Positions 8,473-17,467 of a stretch of DNA of 41,801 bases are shown one piece after another. The translations under genes and the position numbers were made by a program. Where the stretch lies: the NCBI GenBank assembly GCA_014534425.1, contig JACVRN010000038.1, positions 1 to 41,801 of the forward strand. The letters run 5' to 3'. Within the stretch, counting starts at the first letter, position 1, and the number at the start of each line of letters is the position of its first letter. The DNA comes from Pyrinomonadaceae bacterium (GTDB lineage Bacteria; Acidobacteriota; Blastocatellia; Pyrinomonadales; Pyrinomonadaceae). A model generated the notes under the pieces. It was not told the DNA's origin and ran no database searches. It was given only the letters and a program-made list of their open reading frames with translations.

Positions 8473-10245
8473 ATGATGAAACCTGGCAGACTCTTTTTAC
8501 TTCTCCTTCTTGCTCTGCTTCTTCTAGCGCAGCCAGTCGGCCCTTTTTTGAAGACGGCTGCTGCCGCCGCCGCACGCGAGCCAGCGCGAGCGCCTTACGG
8601 GATGGTGGCTTCGACAAGCGGCATAGCTTCGCGCATAGGCGCGGACGTGTTGAAGCGCGGAGGCAATGCCGTTGATGCTGCGGTCGCTGTGGCGTTTGCG
8701 CTCGCGGTCGTTTATCCGGCGGCGGGAAACCTGGGCGGCGGCGGCTTCATGATGATACGGCTGAAAGACGGGCGCACGACCGCCATTGATTACCGAGAGA
8801 TGGCCCCGTCGCGTGCCACGCGCAACGTTTACCTGGATGAAAGAGGTGAGTTGATAAAAGGCGAAGGCTCTTCGACCTTAGGGTACAGGGCTGCGGGCGT
8901 GCCCGGAACTGTCAGGGGGATGGAACTGGCGCTCAAAAAATATGGCTCCGGTCGAATGACCTGGGCGCAGTTGATTGCTCCTGCAAGGCGGCTGGCGGCG
9001 GGCGGTTTTCCAGTGAGCTTTAACCTGGCGCGCTCGCTGCGCGACACGAGCGACACGCTTGGCAAGTACGAGGACAGCCGAAGGATTTTTCTCAACTACG
9101 GAAAGCTATTCAAAGAGGGCGACACGTTGCGCCAGCCTGAGCTTGCAGCCACACTTGCCAGAATCGCGCTGCGCGGCCCCTGGGAGTTTTACGAGGGCGA
9201 GACGGCGCGGCTCATAGTGGAAGACATGAAGCGCCACAACGGTCTGATGACGATGGAGGATTTACGCGGCTATGTGGCGAAGGAGCGCGAGCCTGTGCGT
9301 GGCAGTTACAGAGGCTTTGAAATCATCTCCATGCCGCCTCCATCTTCCGGCGGAGTCATACTGCTTGAGATGCTGAACATCCTCGAAGGCTTCGACCTCA
9401 AGAGCATGGGCTGGTCTTCAAGCCGCTCGACTCACGTCATAGCCGAGACTATGCGCCGCGCCTTCGCAGACCGCGCAGAGTACATGGGCGACACGGATTT
9501 CGTGCGCGTGCCTATACAGGGATTGATTGATAAGGCTTACGCGGAGCGGCTGCGCGGCACCATTGATTTGAAGCGCGCGACGCCTAGCGCGGAGGTGCGC
9601 GCGGGCCGCCCCACAGGATATGAGTCGAGCGAGACTACACACTTCACAGTCGTCGACCGTGAAGGCAACGCTGTCTCAAACACCTATACTCTGAACGACA
9701 GCTTCGGCTCGAAGGTGACGGCCAAAGGCACTGGCATTATCTTGAACAACGAGATGGACGACTTTGCGGCAAAGCCCGGCTCGCCGAATCTCTACGGGTT
9801 GATACAGGGAGAGCGAAACGCTGTGGCTCCCAAAAAGCGACCGCTCTCGGCCATGACTCCTACTTTCGTCATCAGACGAGACGGCACGCTCTGGTTCGCC
9901 CTAGGCTCACCGGGCGGCCCGCGCATCATCAACGCCGTCTTTCAAATCATAATCAACGTCATAGACTTCGGCATGAACATTCAGCAGGCCATAGACGCGC
10001 CGCGCATTCATCAACAATGGATGCCGGACGAAGTTGTCTACGAACCTTTCGGACTGTCTGACGACACGCGCCGCGCCCTGGAAGTCATGGGACACAAGTT
10101 TAAGCTGACGACCGAGAAGGAGAAGAACGTAGGCTCGCAGCTACGCTTCATGGGCGACGCGCAGGGCGTGATGATAGAAGAGGGAACAGGCGTGCGCCTA
10201 GGGGCATCAGATTCGCGCAACTGGGGAGAGCCTGCTGGCTATTAA
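8473..10245 (+). CDS. ggt: Gamma-glutamyltranspeptidase
   Basis: The enzyme cleaves or transfers the gamma-glutamyl group of glutathione and related peptides, normally in the periplasm. From the ATG at 8473 it has 590 residues and starts with a hydrophobic signal peptide; the frame extends further upstream but without a sensible start. It is made as a proenzyme that cuts itself before a threonine: here the SSETTHFTVVD motif places that Thr near residue 388, against Thr391 in Escherichia coli. Other family marks are GNAVDAAVAVAFAL, NLGGGGFMM, NNEMDDF and KRPLSAMTP. No frameshift is seen. It is monocistronic and convergent with the permease-fusion gene, the two separated by a palindromic repeat. 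Confidence 0.95.
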   Translation: MMKPGRLFLLLLLALLLLAQPVGPFLKTAAAAAAREPARAPYGMVASTSGIASRIGADVLKRGGNAVDAAVAVAFALAVVYPAAGNLGGGGFMMIRLKDGRTTAIDYREMAPSRATRNVYLDERGELIKGEGSSTLGYRAAGVPGTVRGMELALKKYGSGRMTWAQLIAPARRLAAGGFPVSFNLARSLRDTSDTLGKYEDSRRIFLNYGKLFKEGDTLRQPELAATLARIALRGPWEFYEGETARLIVEDMKRHNGLMTMEDLRGYVAKEREPVRGSYRGFEIISMPPPSSGGVILLEMLNILEGFDLKSMGWSSSRSTHVIAETMRRAFADRAEYMGDTDFVRVPIQGLIDKAYAERLRGTIDLKRATPSAEVRAGRPTGYESSETTHFTVVDREGNAVSNTYTLNDSFGSKVTAKGTGIILNNEMDDFAAKPGSPNLYGLIQGERNAVAPKKRPLSAMTPTFVIRRDGTLWFALGSPGGPRIINAVFQIIINVIDFGMNIQQAIDAPRIHQQWMPDEVVYEPFGLSDDTRRALEVMGHKFKLTTEKEKNVGSQLRFMGDAQGVMIEEGTGVRLGASDSRNWGEPAGY

Positions 10246-10256
10246 GAATTCCGAAA

Positions 10257-10350
10257 GCAGAATTCAAACAGGGATGGACAGAGATTGTCAGGATAAAGAA
10301 GAAACTCTTTCTCTTTTATCCTTTCTATCCTGTCTATCCCTGTTAATTTC
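10257..10350. repeat. Palindromic repeat of the CAGGGATAGACAGGAT type, copy 1
   Basis: The arms start aacagggatggacag at 10267 and end ctgtctatccctgtt at 10344, with further pairing inside (GGATAAA against TTTATCC). A second copy at 19293-19386 is in the opposite orientation and shares bases beyond the palindrome on both sides, so this is a dispersed element of about 95 bp. It lies between two converging genes and abuts the stop codon of the permease fusion, so it could end transcription from both. Confidence 0.85.
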
Positions 10351-12572
10351 TACTCGTAGCTAAGAGCTTCAACTGCATCCTGCCGGGCTGCTCTTATGGC
10401 GGGATAGAGTGCGCCGAGGGTGCCGCCGAGGAGTCCTACGAGAAGAGCTATGCCGAGCCAGCGCGGCTCAATCTCTATGATGAGAGAGGTCGAGCGCATG
10501 ACGGCGTAGCGCGCTCCGAAGGTTAGTATCAGCCCGACTATGACGCCCAGCAGGCTGACTATGATTGCCTCCTGCTCAATCACCCAGGCAATCGTGGTCT
10601 TGGACATGCCGAGTGATTTTAGAATTCCAATCTGCCGTGTGCGTTCCGTGACGGTGGTGTACATAGCAAGCAGTATGACGAGCAGGCTGATGCTGGCGGC
10701 AATGCCTACGATGACTTTGATGAAGACATCGAGCGCGGGCACGCTTGAGGCGTAAAGCTCCGGCAAGTCGCGCGTGAAGATAATTTGGTCGTCTGGAAAG
10801 CGCTCGCGGATTCGCGCGGCCACTGCGTCCTGCTCGGCAGGATTCTTGCACGCTACGAGGATGGAACTGGCTTTGCCCTCGCTTCCGAGTTGATCCTGCA
10901 TGGTCGCAAGCGGAATCTTGATGCGGCCTCCGCCCGGCGGTTCGTAGGTGCCGACGATGCGAAACGGTCGCTCGTAGAGCATGACGGTCGAGCCAATCGA
11001 AGCCTGCCGCTCCTTCTGCCACGTAGTATCAACAATCGCTTCGTCGCCGCTCTCCAGCTTTCTTCCCTCAACGATATTCAGACCGGCGACCGCAGCGTAC
11101 TCGTCAAAGTTGATGCCGTCCACAACGCGGCTGCCAAAGCCCTTGTCGCTTTTGACGATGTCCTGGCCCAGTGGAATGGCAGCGCGCACGCCTTCTACGC
11201 GCGCGATTTCCTGGGCGCGCGTGACGGGCACGGCGAAGGGTTGCGAGCTTGTCAGCCCTATGGTGCCGGAAGCGCGCACCATTATCTCAGCGCCGATGTT
11301 GGATTCGCGCCGACCGCGCTCGCGCAAGACGCCGTGCGCGAGTCCCACCGTAAAGACTATCAGGAGCACGCCGACCGCTATGCCGAGGATGCTGACGAAT
11401 GTGCGCGCGGGCCTGTGAGAGATATTAGAGAGTACAAGGCTGTCCATAACTTTTCTCAGTCGCGGGCTTTTGTCCATGACCCTGCGTGTTGCTTTCGGAA
11501 CAGTGCGCCAAAGCAGTATCAGCAGCCCCAGTCCCGTCCAGAAGACCGAGCCAGCCTTTCGCACGAGCGCAAGCGTGACGCCCGTCGCCGCAGCAAACCC
11601 CAGGGTCTGAAGAATGATTTCCGTTCCGCCTTCGTAAACGCCAATGGTTGCGGGCACGAATCCGAAGACGAAGTTGATGACTTTGGTTAGAGACTCTATG
11701 ACGTAGGCCGCCGAAATCGCGGGCGTCAAATCCAGCATGCGTAAGGTAGCGTAGACTTCGTAAACGCTCGTCGCATGAGAGAGGAAATCAAGCGCTATGA
11801 TGGAGAAGAAAGCGCCGGGCCTGTGCTTGTAAAAATCATAGACCTTGGTTTCAAGCTCATAAAGATGCTCAAGCCTTGAGGTGATTGCCTTGGGCTTGAT
11901 GCCTATGCGCGCGAGCTTCTCCAGGGAGCCTGTCAGAACCTTGACGCGGCGGTGCGCGAAGTACCCTGTCAGAAAGATGCCGAGCGCAGACAAAGCAGCG
12001 ATGGCGAACAAGACGTAGCGCACAAGCGGCGGCAGGTTGTACGTCCAGAGCATGACGCACGCGCCGCTCAGGATAAAGACTACGACAGAGAGATTATAGA
12101 GAATGTTGTCTATGACGAGCGCAGGCACGCCGTAGGTGAGCGGCACGCGCTTTTTCAAGAGCGCCACTTTCGTAGCTTCACCCAGCACGGGGCCTGTGAA
12201 GGTTAAGAAACTGATGGCTTCGCCGCCGAGGCGCACGGCGAAGGCTTGCGAGAAATTGAAGCGGCGATGTTTCGGAGGAACAGCCGTGCTCATGGCGAGC
12301 GTGCGAAGGGCATGACGCGCGCCACTGATTAAGAGCAAGAGGAAGAAGCCGAAGCCTATGCGGCCTAGGGCGTCGAAGATGGGCTGAAGACCCACGCGGT
12401 TGATGACGTAGACCAGAAGCGCCAGGCCGAGCACAAAGGCGACCACATGGAGCCAGAACATCAAACGGCCATGCTTACTCTTTGACTCGTCCTCTATCTG
12501 CTCGTCAAGCGCGTCTTCAAGTTCCTCTTCCGCGTCGGCCTGACGACTAGCTAACTGCTCATCCGTTATCAA
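10350..12572 (-). CDS. Fusion of LPG-synthase-TM (flippase-like) domain with MacB/FtsX-type ABC permease
   Basis: The 740-residue protein joins two membrane domains. An acidic cytoplasmic start (about 35 residues) precedes residues 40-357, which match the lysylphosphatidylglycerol-synthase TM family (PF03706), with RLGGEAISFLTFTGPVLGE and FGFVPATIGVYEGG as marks. Residues 375-740 form a MacB/FtsX permease: SNISHRPARTFVSILGIAVG enters the first helix, an extracytoplasmic domain of about 200 residues follows, then three helices including TERTRQIGILKSLGMSK. The frame is open throughout, so the fusion is in the DNA as given. The ATG overlaps the preceding gene's stop by 4 bp. No ATP-binding subunit is encoded in the operon or nearby. 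A role in moving or modifying a lipid is inference from both domain families. Confidence 0.88.
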   Translation of the reverse strand: MITDEQLASRQADAEEELEDALDEQIEDESKSKHGRLMFWLHVVAFVLGLALLVYVINRVGLQPIFDALGRIGFGFFLLLLISGARHALRTLAMSTAVPPKHRRFNFSQAFAVRLGGEAISFLTFTGPVLGEATKVALLKKRVPLTYGVPALVIDNILYNLSVVVFILSGACVMLWTYNLPPLVRYVLFAIAALSALGIFLTGYFAHRRVKVLTGSLEKLARIGIKPKAITSRLEHLYELETKVYDFYKHRPGAFFSIIALDFLSHATSVYEVYATLRMLDLTPAISAAYVIESLTKVINFVFGFVPATIGVYEGGTEIILQTLGFAAATGVTLALVRKAGSVFWTGLGLLILLWRTVPKATRRVMDKSPRLRKVMDSLVLSNISHRPARTFVSILGIAVGVLLIVFTVGLAHGVLRERGRRESNIGAEIMVRASGTIGLTSSQPFAVPVTRAQEIARVEGVRAAIPLGQDIVKSDKGFGSRVVDGINFDEYAAVAGLNIVEGRKLESGDEAIVDTTWQKERQASIGSTVMLYERPFRIVGTYEPPGGGRIKIPLATMQDQLGSEGKASSILVACKNPAEQDAVAARIRERFPDDQIIFTRDLPELYASSVPALDVFIKVIVGIAASISLLVILLAMYTTVTERTRQIGILKSLGMSKTTIAWVIEQEAIIVSLLGVIVGLILTFGARYAVMRSTSLIIEIEPRWLGIALLVGLLGGTLGALYPAIRAARQDAVEALSYE

Positions 12573-15160
12573 GGCTGAGACCCATCTCCTTTAGCGACAG
12601 GTGCCGTAGCTTGCCCGCCCTTCGCCAGAACCTCTTCTATCAATCGTCCGGGGAAAGAGCGGAAGCCGCGCTCCCACAGAATGGGAACGGGCCTTTGCCC
12701 GTCGCTCAACTGGCCGGTCAAGGCAAGCAAAGTGGGCGCGAAGCTCAAGCTGTCATAAGGCTCTTCGACGGCCAGCCCCTGCGGAATGCCAGTAGCCTCG
12801 CCGCCCCAGAACATCAGCGTGGAGTTGGTAGAGATGCGGAAGAACGAGCCGTGATTGCCGCCCGGATTGAAGCCGCGCACATCGAAGTTCCAGTGGTTGT
12901 TCGCCAGGATTAACAAGTCCGTCTCTGCCAACTCGCGCTGTCGCTGGCGAAAGCGGCGCAGGAGCCGCGCGTCTTCCGTCAACCCCGCTTCGTTCATGTC
13001 CAAAGAAGCGGGCGTGTGCCTCGCCAGTTGTTCGTATATTCCAATCAACCCGTTAGAGTATTCCGTTTTATGCAGCGCGTGCAACCACTCAAGGTCTGTG
13101 TGCCAGCCGTCCAGGAAAGCTTCGCGCGTCATACCGGCGGGGATACGCAGGTTTTTATCTTCCCAGAAACGGAATGGCAGTCCGTCCGACCACTGCGCTC
13201 GCTCGAAGCTAACTTGGCCGTCCTCGCTCATCCTGAAGCCTTTGATGGGCAGGTAACGTAAGCTTATTCGACCGCGTTGGTCTTCACGCCCCATGATGAG
13301 CGCCTGTCGCTCAGGCCCGCCGTAAATCCACAAACAGTCGCCGGAAAACTGTAGTTCTTCCGGCAGCGCGGGCAGAATATTTTCGCGCGGGATGCGCGCG
13401 GCCACGAAGTCAATCGGGCGCGTTCCAAGCCCAGGCTGCACGTTGTTTCGCACCGCGACTGCTTGCAGGAGCGCGAAGTAATCTATGCGCTTGAAGCTTC
13501 GCTCCATGTCCAGCGAGCCGTCCGCTTTGAGAGCAAAGCCGGTGGGCGCGGGAGCCACAACGTAATTCTGCAACTCGTAAATCGTGTTGCGGTCTCCCAT
13601 AGAGCGCTTCGCTATGACATCTTCTATCTTCAACTTCGAGGCATCAAAACTCTCGCGCCTGAGCGCCATCAGATTCTTGAGCGTGCCCAGATAAATTGTG
13701 TAATCACGCTGGTCGCTCATCCACGAGTCCATGCGCGCGAAAGTGCGACGCCCTTCAAGGTTGCGCCCAACGTCCGTGTCGGCCTTAGTCCATTTCTTAG
13801 GCAGGGCTTCATAAAGCGAGCGCTCGCGCTCTATGGCGCGGCCCAATGCAGATAGCTCCTCCGTTATCTCTTTTATCTCAAGCTCCCAACCGGCGCGCCG
13901 CTTATCAATCGTCTTGAAGAACGCATCGGTCATGGCGCGGCGCATCTCCGGCCTGAGGTCTTTGCGCTTTAGCTGTTGCAGCAGTATGTGCAGAACGTTT
14001 ATCGCGGAGTTGCGAAGGTGAATCGAAGAGCGCTCGTTGCCGTCGAAATCCAGCAGCACCGTCGGATAATCCGTGCTCTGCCCCTTCAGATAATATGAAT
14101 CGTCTGTGGTCGTAGTAATAAGCGGGACGAGCGGGTAGATGCCCTTGATGGAATAATCCAGCATCAGGCGTCGCTTGGTGATGACGTGATGGCCTCCGCC
14201 TTCGGGCGAGCCTAGCAGCTTGACCAGATTGAAGCCCTGACTGTAAACCGCAGGGCTTGAGTTAAAGCCGTGGTCAGAGACAATGACCATTGCGGTCTCG
14301 CGCGCCACAGGCGACTTTTCAATCGCTGTCCAGATGCGACCTATGATGCCGTCCAGTTCCTGTAGCGCGTAGTAGTGAGACTGCCGGTCGCGGTTGTGAT
14401 GAGCCTGGTGGTCGAACTCCGTAGTGTAGTAATCAAGATAGCGATAACGCGGGTCGTTTATCTTCGCTATCAACTCGCGCTCCATCTGATCCTGAAGAAA
14501 GCGGCGCGCCTCAATCCCCATTGTCCACTCGTCCACGACTTCGCGCTTGTCCGGCTCCGTGAAGTAGTTCTTCATGCCGAGGCCGATTGTCGTCCAGCGA
14601 ACGCCCCTTTGATAAAGCTGGAACGCGGGATAGCGATTCTCGAAAGGATAAGCGTCCATCAGGAGCGGCAGCCCCAACTCGTCCAAGACCTCCGTGCCCG
14701 GCATGTCCGCGCGCCTTTTGGCGTAGTACTGCATGTAGAACGGAATGAAGTTCAGATAGTCGTAGGTGTGTAGGGTAAGGCGGTCGTATTCCACGTTGCC
14801 CTTAATCTGCAAGTGCTGGCCCGTGTCGAGCAGCGACCAAGACGGCCCCGAAAGGCTCATGCCGCGCGTGTAAAAGTTGGGAACGCGCGTGCCGCTTTGA
14901 TAAAAAATGTAATCAATCCAGGGCAGCAGGCTCTTGCCCGTGTGCGGGTCGCGCTCCCTGACGAAGCTGTCCATCTCAGAGAAGGGCAGCCCGTCAACCT
15001 TAATCACAACGAGGCGCTTTGCCTGGGCATGAACGAAGGCGTGCGAAAAGAGAATGAAGGCTAAGCTGATAAGAAGAAGAAAAGCCGGACGAAAGAAGCT
15101 ACTCTCGCCGCTTCTCAAGCCGTCGGATTCTCCCCGTTTAATCGTCATCCCCTCCGTCAT
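12569..15160 (-). CDS. Exported alkaline-phosphatase-superfamily phosphodiesterase/phosphotransferase
   Basis: The 863-residue protein has an N-terminal signal or anchor (hydrophobic stretch near residues 25-46 ending AFVHAQA). It carries the metal-site motifs of the type I phosphodiesterase/nucleotide pyrophosphatase group: KVDG (Asp56), MSLSGPSWSLLDTG (probable nucleophile Ser104), EFDHQAHHN, VSDHGF and, much later, GGNHGSF followed by an ending of the LAPTLLALTG kind. About 400 residues are inserted between the fourth and last motifs, including a charged coiled-coil stretch and a domain I cannot assign. It could act on nucleotide sugars, phospholipids or a phospho-substituent on a glycan; substrate unknown. 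It overlaps both neighbours by 4 bp, so it should be made with them. Confidence 0.85.
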   Translation of the reverse strand: MTEGMTIKRGESDGLRSGESSFFRPAFLLLISLAFILFSHAFVHAQAKRLVVIKVDGLPFSEMDSFVRERDPHTGKSLLPWIDYIFYQSGTRVPNFYTRGMSLSGPSWSLLDTGQHLQIKGNVEYDRLTLHTYDYLNFIPFYMQYYAKRRADMPGTEVLDELGLPLLMDAYPFENRYPAFQLYQRGVRWTTIGLGMKNYFTEPDKREVVDEWTMGIEARRFLQDQMERELIAKINDPRYRYLDYYTTEFDHQAHHNRDRQSHYYALQELDGIIGRIWTAIEKSPVARETAMVIVSDHGFNSSPAVYSQGFNLVKLLGSPEGGGHHVITKRRLMLDYSIKGIYPLVPLITTTTDDSYYLKGQSTDYPTVLLDFDGNERSSIHLRNSAINVLHILLQQLKRKDLRPEMRRAMTDAFFKTIDKRRAGWELEIKEITEELSALGRAIERERSLYEALPKKWTKADTDVGRNLEGRRTFARMDSWMSDQRDYTIYLGTLKNLMALRRESFDASKLKIEDVIAKRSMGDRNTIYELQNYVVAPAPTGFALKADGSLDMERSFKRIDYFALLQAVAVRNNVQPGLGTRPIDFVAARIPRENILPALPEELQFSGDCLWIYGGPERQALIMGREDQRGRISLRYLPIKGFRMSEDGQVSFERAQWSDGLPFRFWEDKNLRIPAGMTREAFLDGWHTDLEWLHALHKTEYSNGLIGIYEQLARHTPASLDMNEAGLTEDARLLRRFRQRQRELAETDLLILANNHWNFDVRGFNPGGNHGSFFRISTNSTLMFWGGEATGIPQGLAVEEPYDSLSFAPTLLALTGQLSDGQRPVPILWERGFRSFPGRLIEEVLAKGGQATAPVAKGDGSQP

Positions 15161-17220
15161 TGGCTCGTCACACTCATAATCGCTTTCGCGTCAGCCGGTG
15201 CTATGCGCTGGTCTTCGCGCACCGCTAGCCGCAGGTACTCGGCGCTCATCTCTCGCCAGCGAGCCTCCGTCTGCGGGCTGTTGTAGATGCGTAGAAGCGC
15301 GGACTTCGCCGTTTCGTTGTCGATGCGATAGAGGCAACGCAACGCAAGCGTGCGCGCTTCGTCATCCTTCGTCTGAGCAAAGATGCGCGCGGCGGCCTGC
15401 GCCGTCTTGCCGTCGGCCAACGCGCCGTTATCGGCTACGAACTGTAGCGCGCGGCGCACGTCCTCCATCTTGTAGACGACTTCAATCTGCGGCGTGCGGC
15501 GCGCAGCCTCTCTGAGAAATCGGCGGTAATAATTCATGCGGCGCGCCTTGTCCAGCCGCTCGTTGAAATCCGGCGTCATCTCTTCGCGCCGTGTGTAGAT
15601 GCCGAAGCTCAGGATGTTGGCGAGCCGTGTGACGACTTTCGCAGCCTGGCCTCGCTTCTGGTACGAAGCCATCTCTTCGCGCCTGTCGCGCTCAAGACGC
15701 GCGGGCAATCCGTTAACGTCTCTGGCGTAATTCATCAGCGCCTCGTACTGCGCGCGTGCGATGCTCGCTTCGGCCTCCATGCCGTTTTCACGCGGGTTGT
15801 TCGAGACGCGTTCAAGGCGACGGTTAATCTCGTCACGAAACTGTGGGTCAAGCGAAGCATCCAGAGAGAGCAGGAGCTTTAGCTGCGAGTAGGTTCGAAG
15901 CCGCGTAGGCTGATTGATGTCCATGCCGCGCCTGCCCGTCACGAAATCATAGACGGTGCGCGAGAGAAAGTACGGAATGTCGCCGAAGCGAGAGAGCGAC
16001 AGAACCGTGCGCGTTATGTCTTCGAGCACGCGGCGCGAAGTCTCACGCCACTTGGGGTTCATCCCGTCACGAAAATCTACGAGCAGTATGGGAACCCTCG
16101 GATGGTCAAGCCCGTAAATCGCAAGCGGTATCATCTGCACGGGCCGCGCGCCGGGCGTGTCCGCAGGCACCTCTCGATTGTCAGCATCGAAGTAGCGCGT
16201 CTCCACGTAACCGTTCCAGTAGCGGAGCCGGTCGTCGCGCCAGGGGTTGGCTATGTTAAGAAAGCGCGACTTGAAGGGACGGTCTTTGTAGGTCACAAGG
16301 TCTGGACGCGCGACCCATAGAATAGCGTGCGTGGCGGAGCCGTCCGGCAACTCAAGCGGCTCGAAATAGAGCTTCTCGCTTTCGGCGCGCTGCCTGAGTA
16401 ATTCCCAGTTATGGCCGCGTATATCTTTTGCCAGAGTCGTCTCTTTAGCGTAGACGCGTTGCAGGAAGATGTCGTCCACTATGCCGCCCAGGGCTTTTTC
16501 CGAGAGCATCAGACGCGCCTGTATGTCTCGCATCTCGTCGGAGGTGAAGAGCGGAGATGCGCCCGTCTCAGCTTCGTAGAGCGAAAGAATGGCGAGCGCG
16601 CGTGTGACGTGCGACTTTCTGTAATCGTCAAGGTTGCGGCGATAGCTGCGCGTGGCTGCCTTGACGGGGAAGCCGTAAGAGTCCAGAAAAATATTTTGCA
16701 GCGCGGCCCAGAAGAATTTGTTCCAGACCTCACGGTCTGTCTTCGCCAGGTCGATAATCGGCGGCGGAGCGCCTTTGCTCGGCGCGCTAGTGCGATTGCC
16801 CGCGCGGCTGTAAAGGAAGGGAACGCCGGAAGCCAGGCGTTGCAAGAACGTGGGCCTGGTGTACGTCAGCATCCAGACGTAGCGCAGGCGGTCGTTCTCA
16901 GGGTCGTTGTCGCCCAGCGTGTCGCGCAAGACAGAGACCAGAGGGACTTCCGCCTCGTCTTCTTTATCGCGCGGGAGACCGTCGAGGCGGCCAAAGATGG
17001 TCAGAATCTCCGCGCCGCCCGCGACAGGCGTGCGCTCAAGACGAAAGAGCGGCTCGGCCTGATTGGCGGGAGCAGAAGACGCGGGAGAAGCAGCAGGCGG
17101 CGCGCTCTCGACTGCCTGAGCCGCGAGCCTGATTTGCAGGGACGGTAGTAGCGCTAAGAGGAGAGCAAAAGTTAGGAGCGCGGTGCGCCTTGCTTGAAAC
17201 GGTCTAGGAGAACTCTTCAT
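15157..17220 (-). CDS. Exported protein of unknown function, first gene of the permease-fusion operon
   Basis: This 687-residue protein starts with a signal peptide (basic start, hydrophobic run, then AAQA) and an Ala/Pro/Ser linker. The body is rich in Arg, Glu and Tyr. Visible pieces include YKDRPFKSRFLNIANPWRDD, IYGLDHPRVPILLVDFRDGMNP and a helical C-terminal part (ALRCLYRIDNETAKSALLRIY) that could be a HEAT-like repeat. I do not recognise a family. Its ATGA overlap with the phosphatase gene indicates one operon, and a strong promoter lies about 100 bp upstream. It probably works in the periplasm with the next two products. Confidence 0.85.
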   Translation of the reverse strand: MKSSPRPFQARRTALLTFALLLALLPSLQIRLAAQAVESAPPAASPASSAPANQAEPLFRLERTPVAGGAEILTIFGRLDGLPRDKEDEAEVPLVSVLRDTLGDNDPENDRLRYVWMLTYTRPTFLQRLASGVPFLYSRAGNRTSAPSKGAPPPIIDLAKTDREVWNKFFWAALQNIFLDSYGFPVKAATRSYRRNLDDYRKSHVTRALAILSLYEAETGASPLFTSDEMRDIQARLMLSEKALGGIVDDIFLQRVYAKETTLAKDIRGHNWELLRQRAESEKLYFEPLELPDGSATHAILWVARPDLVTYKDRPFKSRFLNIANPWRDDRLRYWNGYVETRYFDADNREVPADTPGARPVQMIPLAIYGLDHPRVPILLVDFRDGMNPKWRETSRRVLEDITRTVLSLSRFGDIPYFLSRTVYDFVTGRRGMDINQPTRLRTYSQLKLLLSLDASLDPQFRDEINRRLERVSNNPRENGMEAEASIARAQYEALMNYARDVNGLPARLERDRREEMASYQKRGQAAKVVTRLANILSFGIYTRREEMTPDFNERLDKARRMNYYRRFLREAARRTPQIEVVYKMEDVRRALQFVADNGALADGKTAQAAARIFAQTKDDEARTLALRCLYRIDNETAKSALLRIYNSPQTEARWREMSAEYLRLAVREDQRIAPADAKAIMSVTSQ

Positions 17221-17330
17221 TAATCGAGCCGCTTCCTTTTCCCCTCCAACCCGGAAAGCTCCTGTTGGAGCAAAACGGCTGCACCCGTCTGCCCGGACTT
17301 GGCGCAGCTAACAGCTATTTACGGCCACTC

Positions 17331-17358
17331 ATTATAACGACGAAAATAAGCATGGCAA
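17331..17358 (-). promoter_or_regulatory. Strong sigma70-type promoter of the three-gene operon
   Basis: On the minus strand TTGCCA (17353-17358) and a consensus TATAAT (17331-17336) are separated by 16 bp. The start of transcription would be near 17324, leaving a leader of about 100 nt before the ATG at 17220. Confidence 0.65.
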
Positions 17359-17378
17359 GAATTATGCCGTTTAAGAGT

Positions 17379-17402
17379 TGTGACACATTCGAGATTGTCA
17401 CA
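17379..17402. promoter_or_regulatory. TGTGACA-N10-TGTCACA inverted repeat, candidate operator
   Basis: A perfect 7-bp inverted repeat centred about 66 bp upstream of the predicted start of the three-gene operon, a usual place for an activator. The half-sites recall CRP/FNR sites, but the spacing (TGTGA-N14-TCACA) is 8 bp longer than a CRP site, so a different dimeric regulator is more likely. Confidence 0.5.
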
Positions 17403-17467
17403 GAGAGATTGTGGCCGTAAATCCCTCTTGCGATGAAGACGCGCCGGAAAAAGTTGCCGTTAACGTT

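Larger units (their letters stand above)
17317..17422. repeat. 12-bp perfect inverted repeat around the operon promoter
   Basis: Arms atttacggccac (17317-17328) and gtggccgtaaat (17411-17422) are exact reverse complements separated by 82 bp. The gene-proximal arm overlaps the predicted transcription start; the distal arm lies about 90 bp upstream. This spacing would suit a DNA-looping repressor or activator acting at two sites. Confidence 0.7.

Noticed and set aside
17379-17402. Classical CRP binding site
   Set aside because: The half-sites resemble TGTGA/TCACA, but they are 14 bp apart rather than 6, so CRP itself would not fit.
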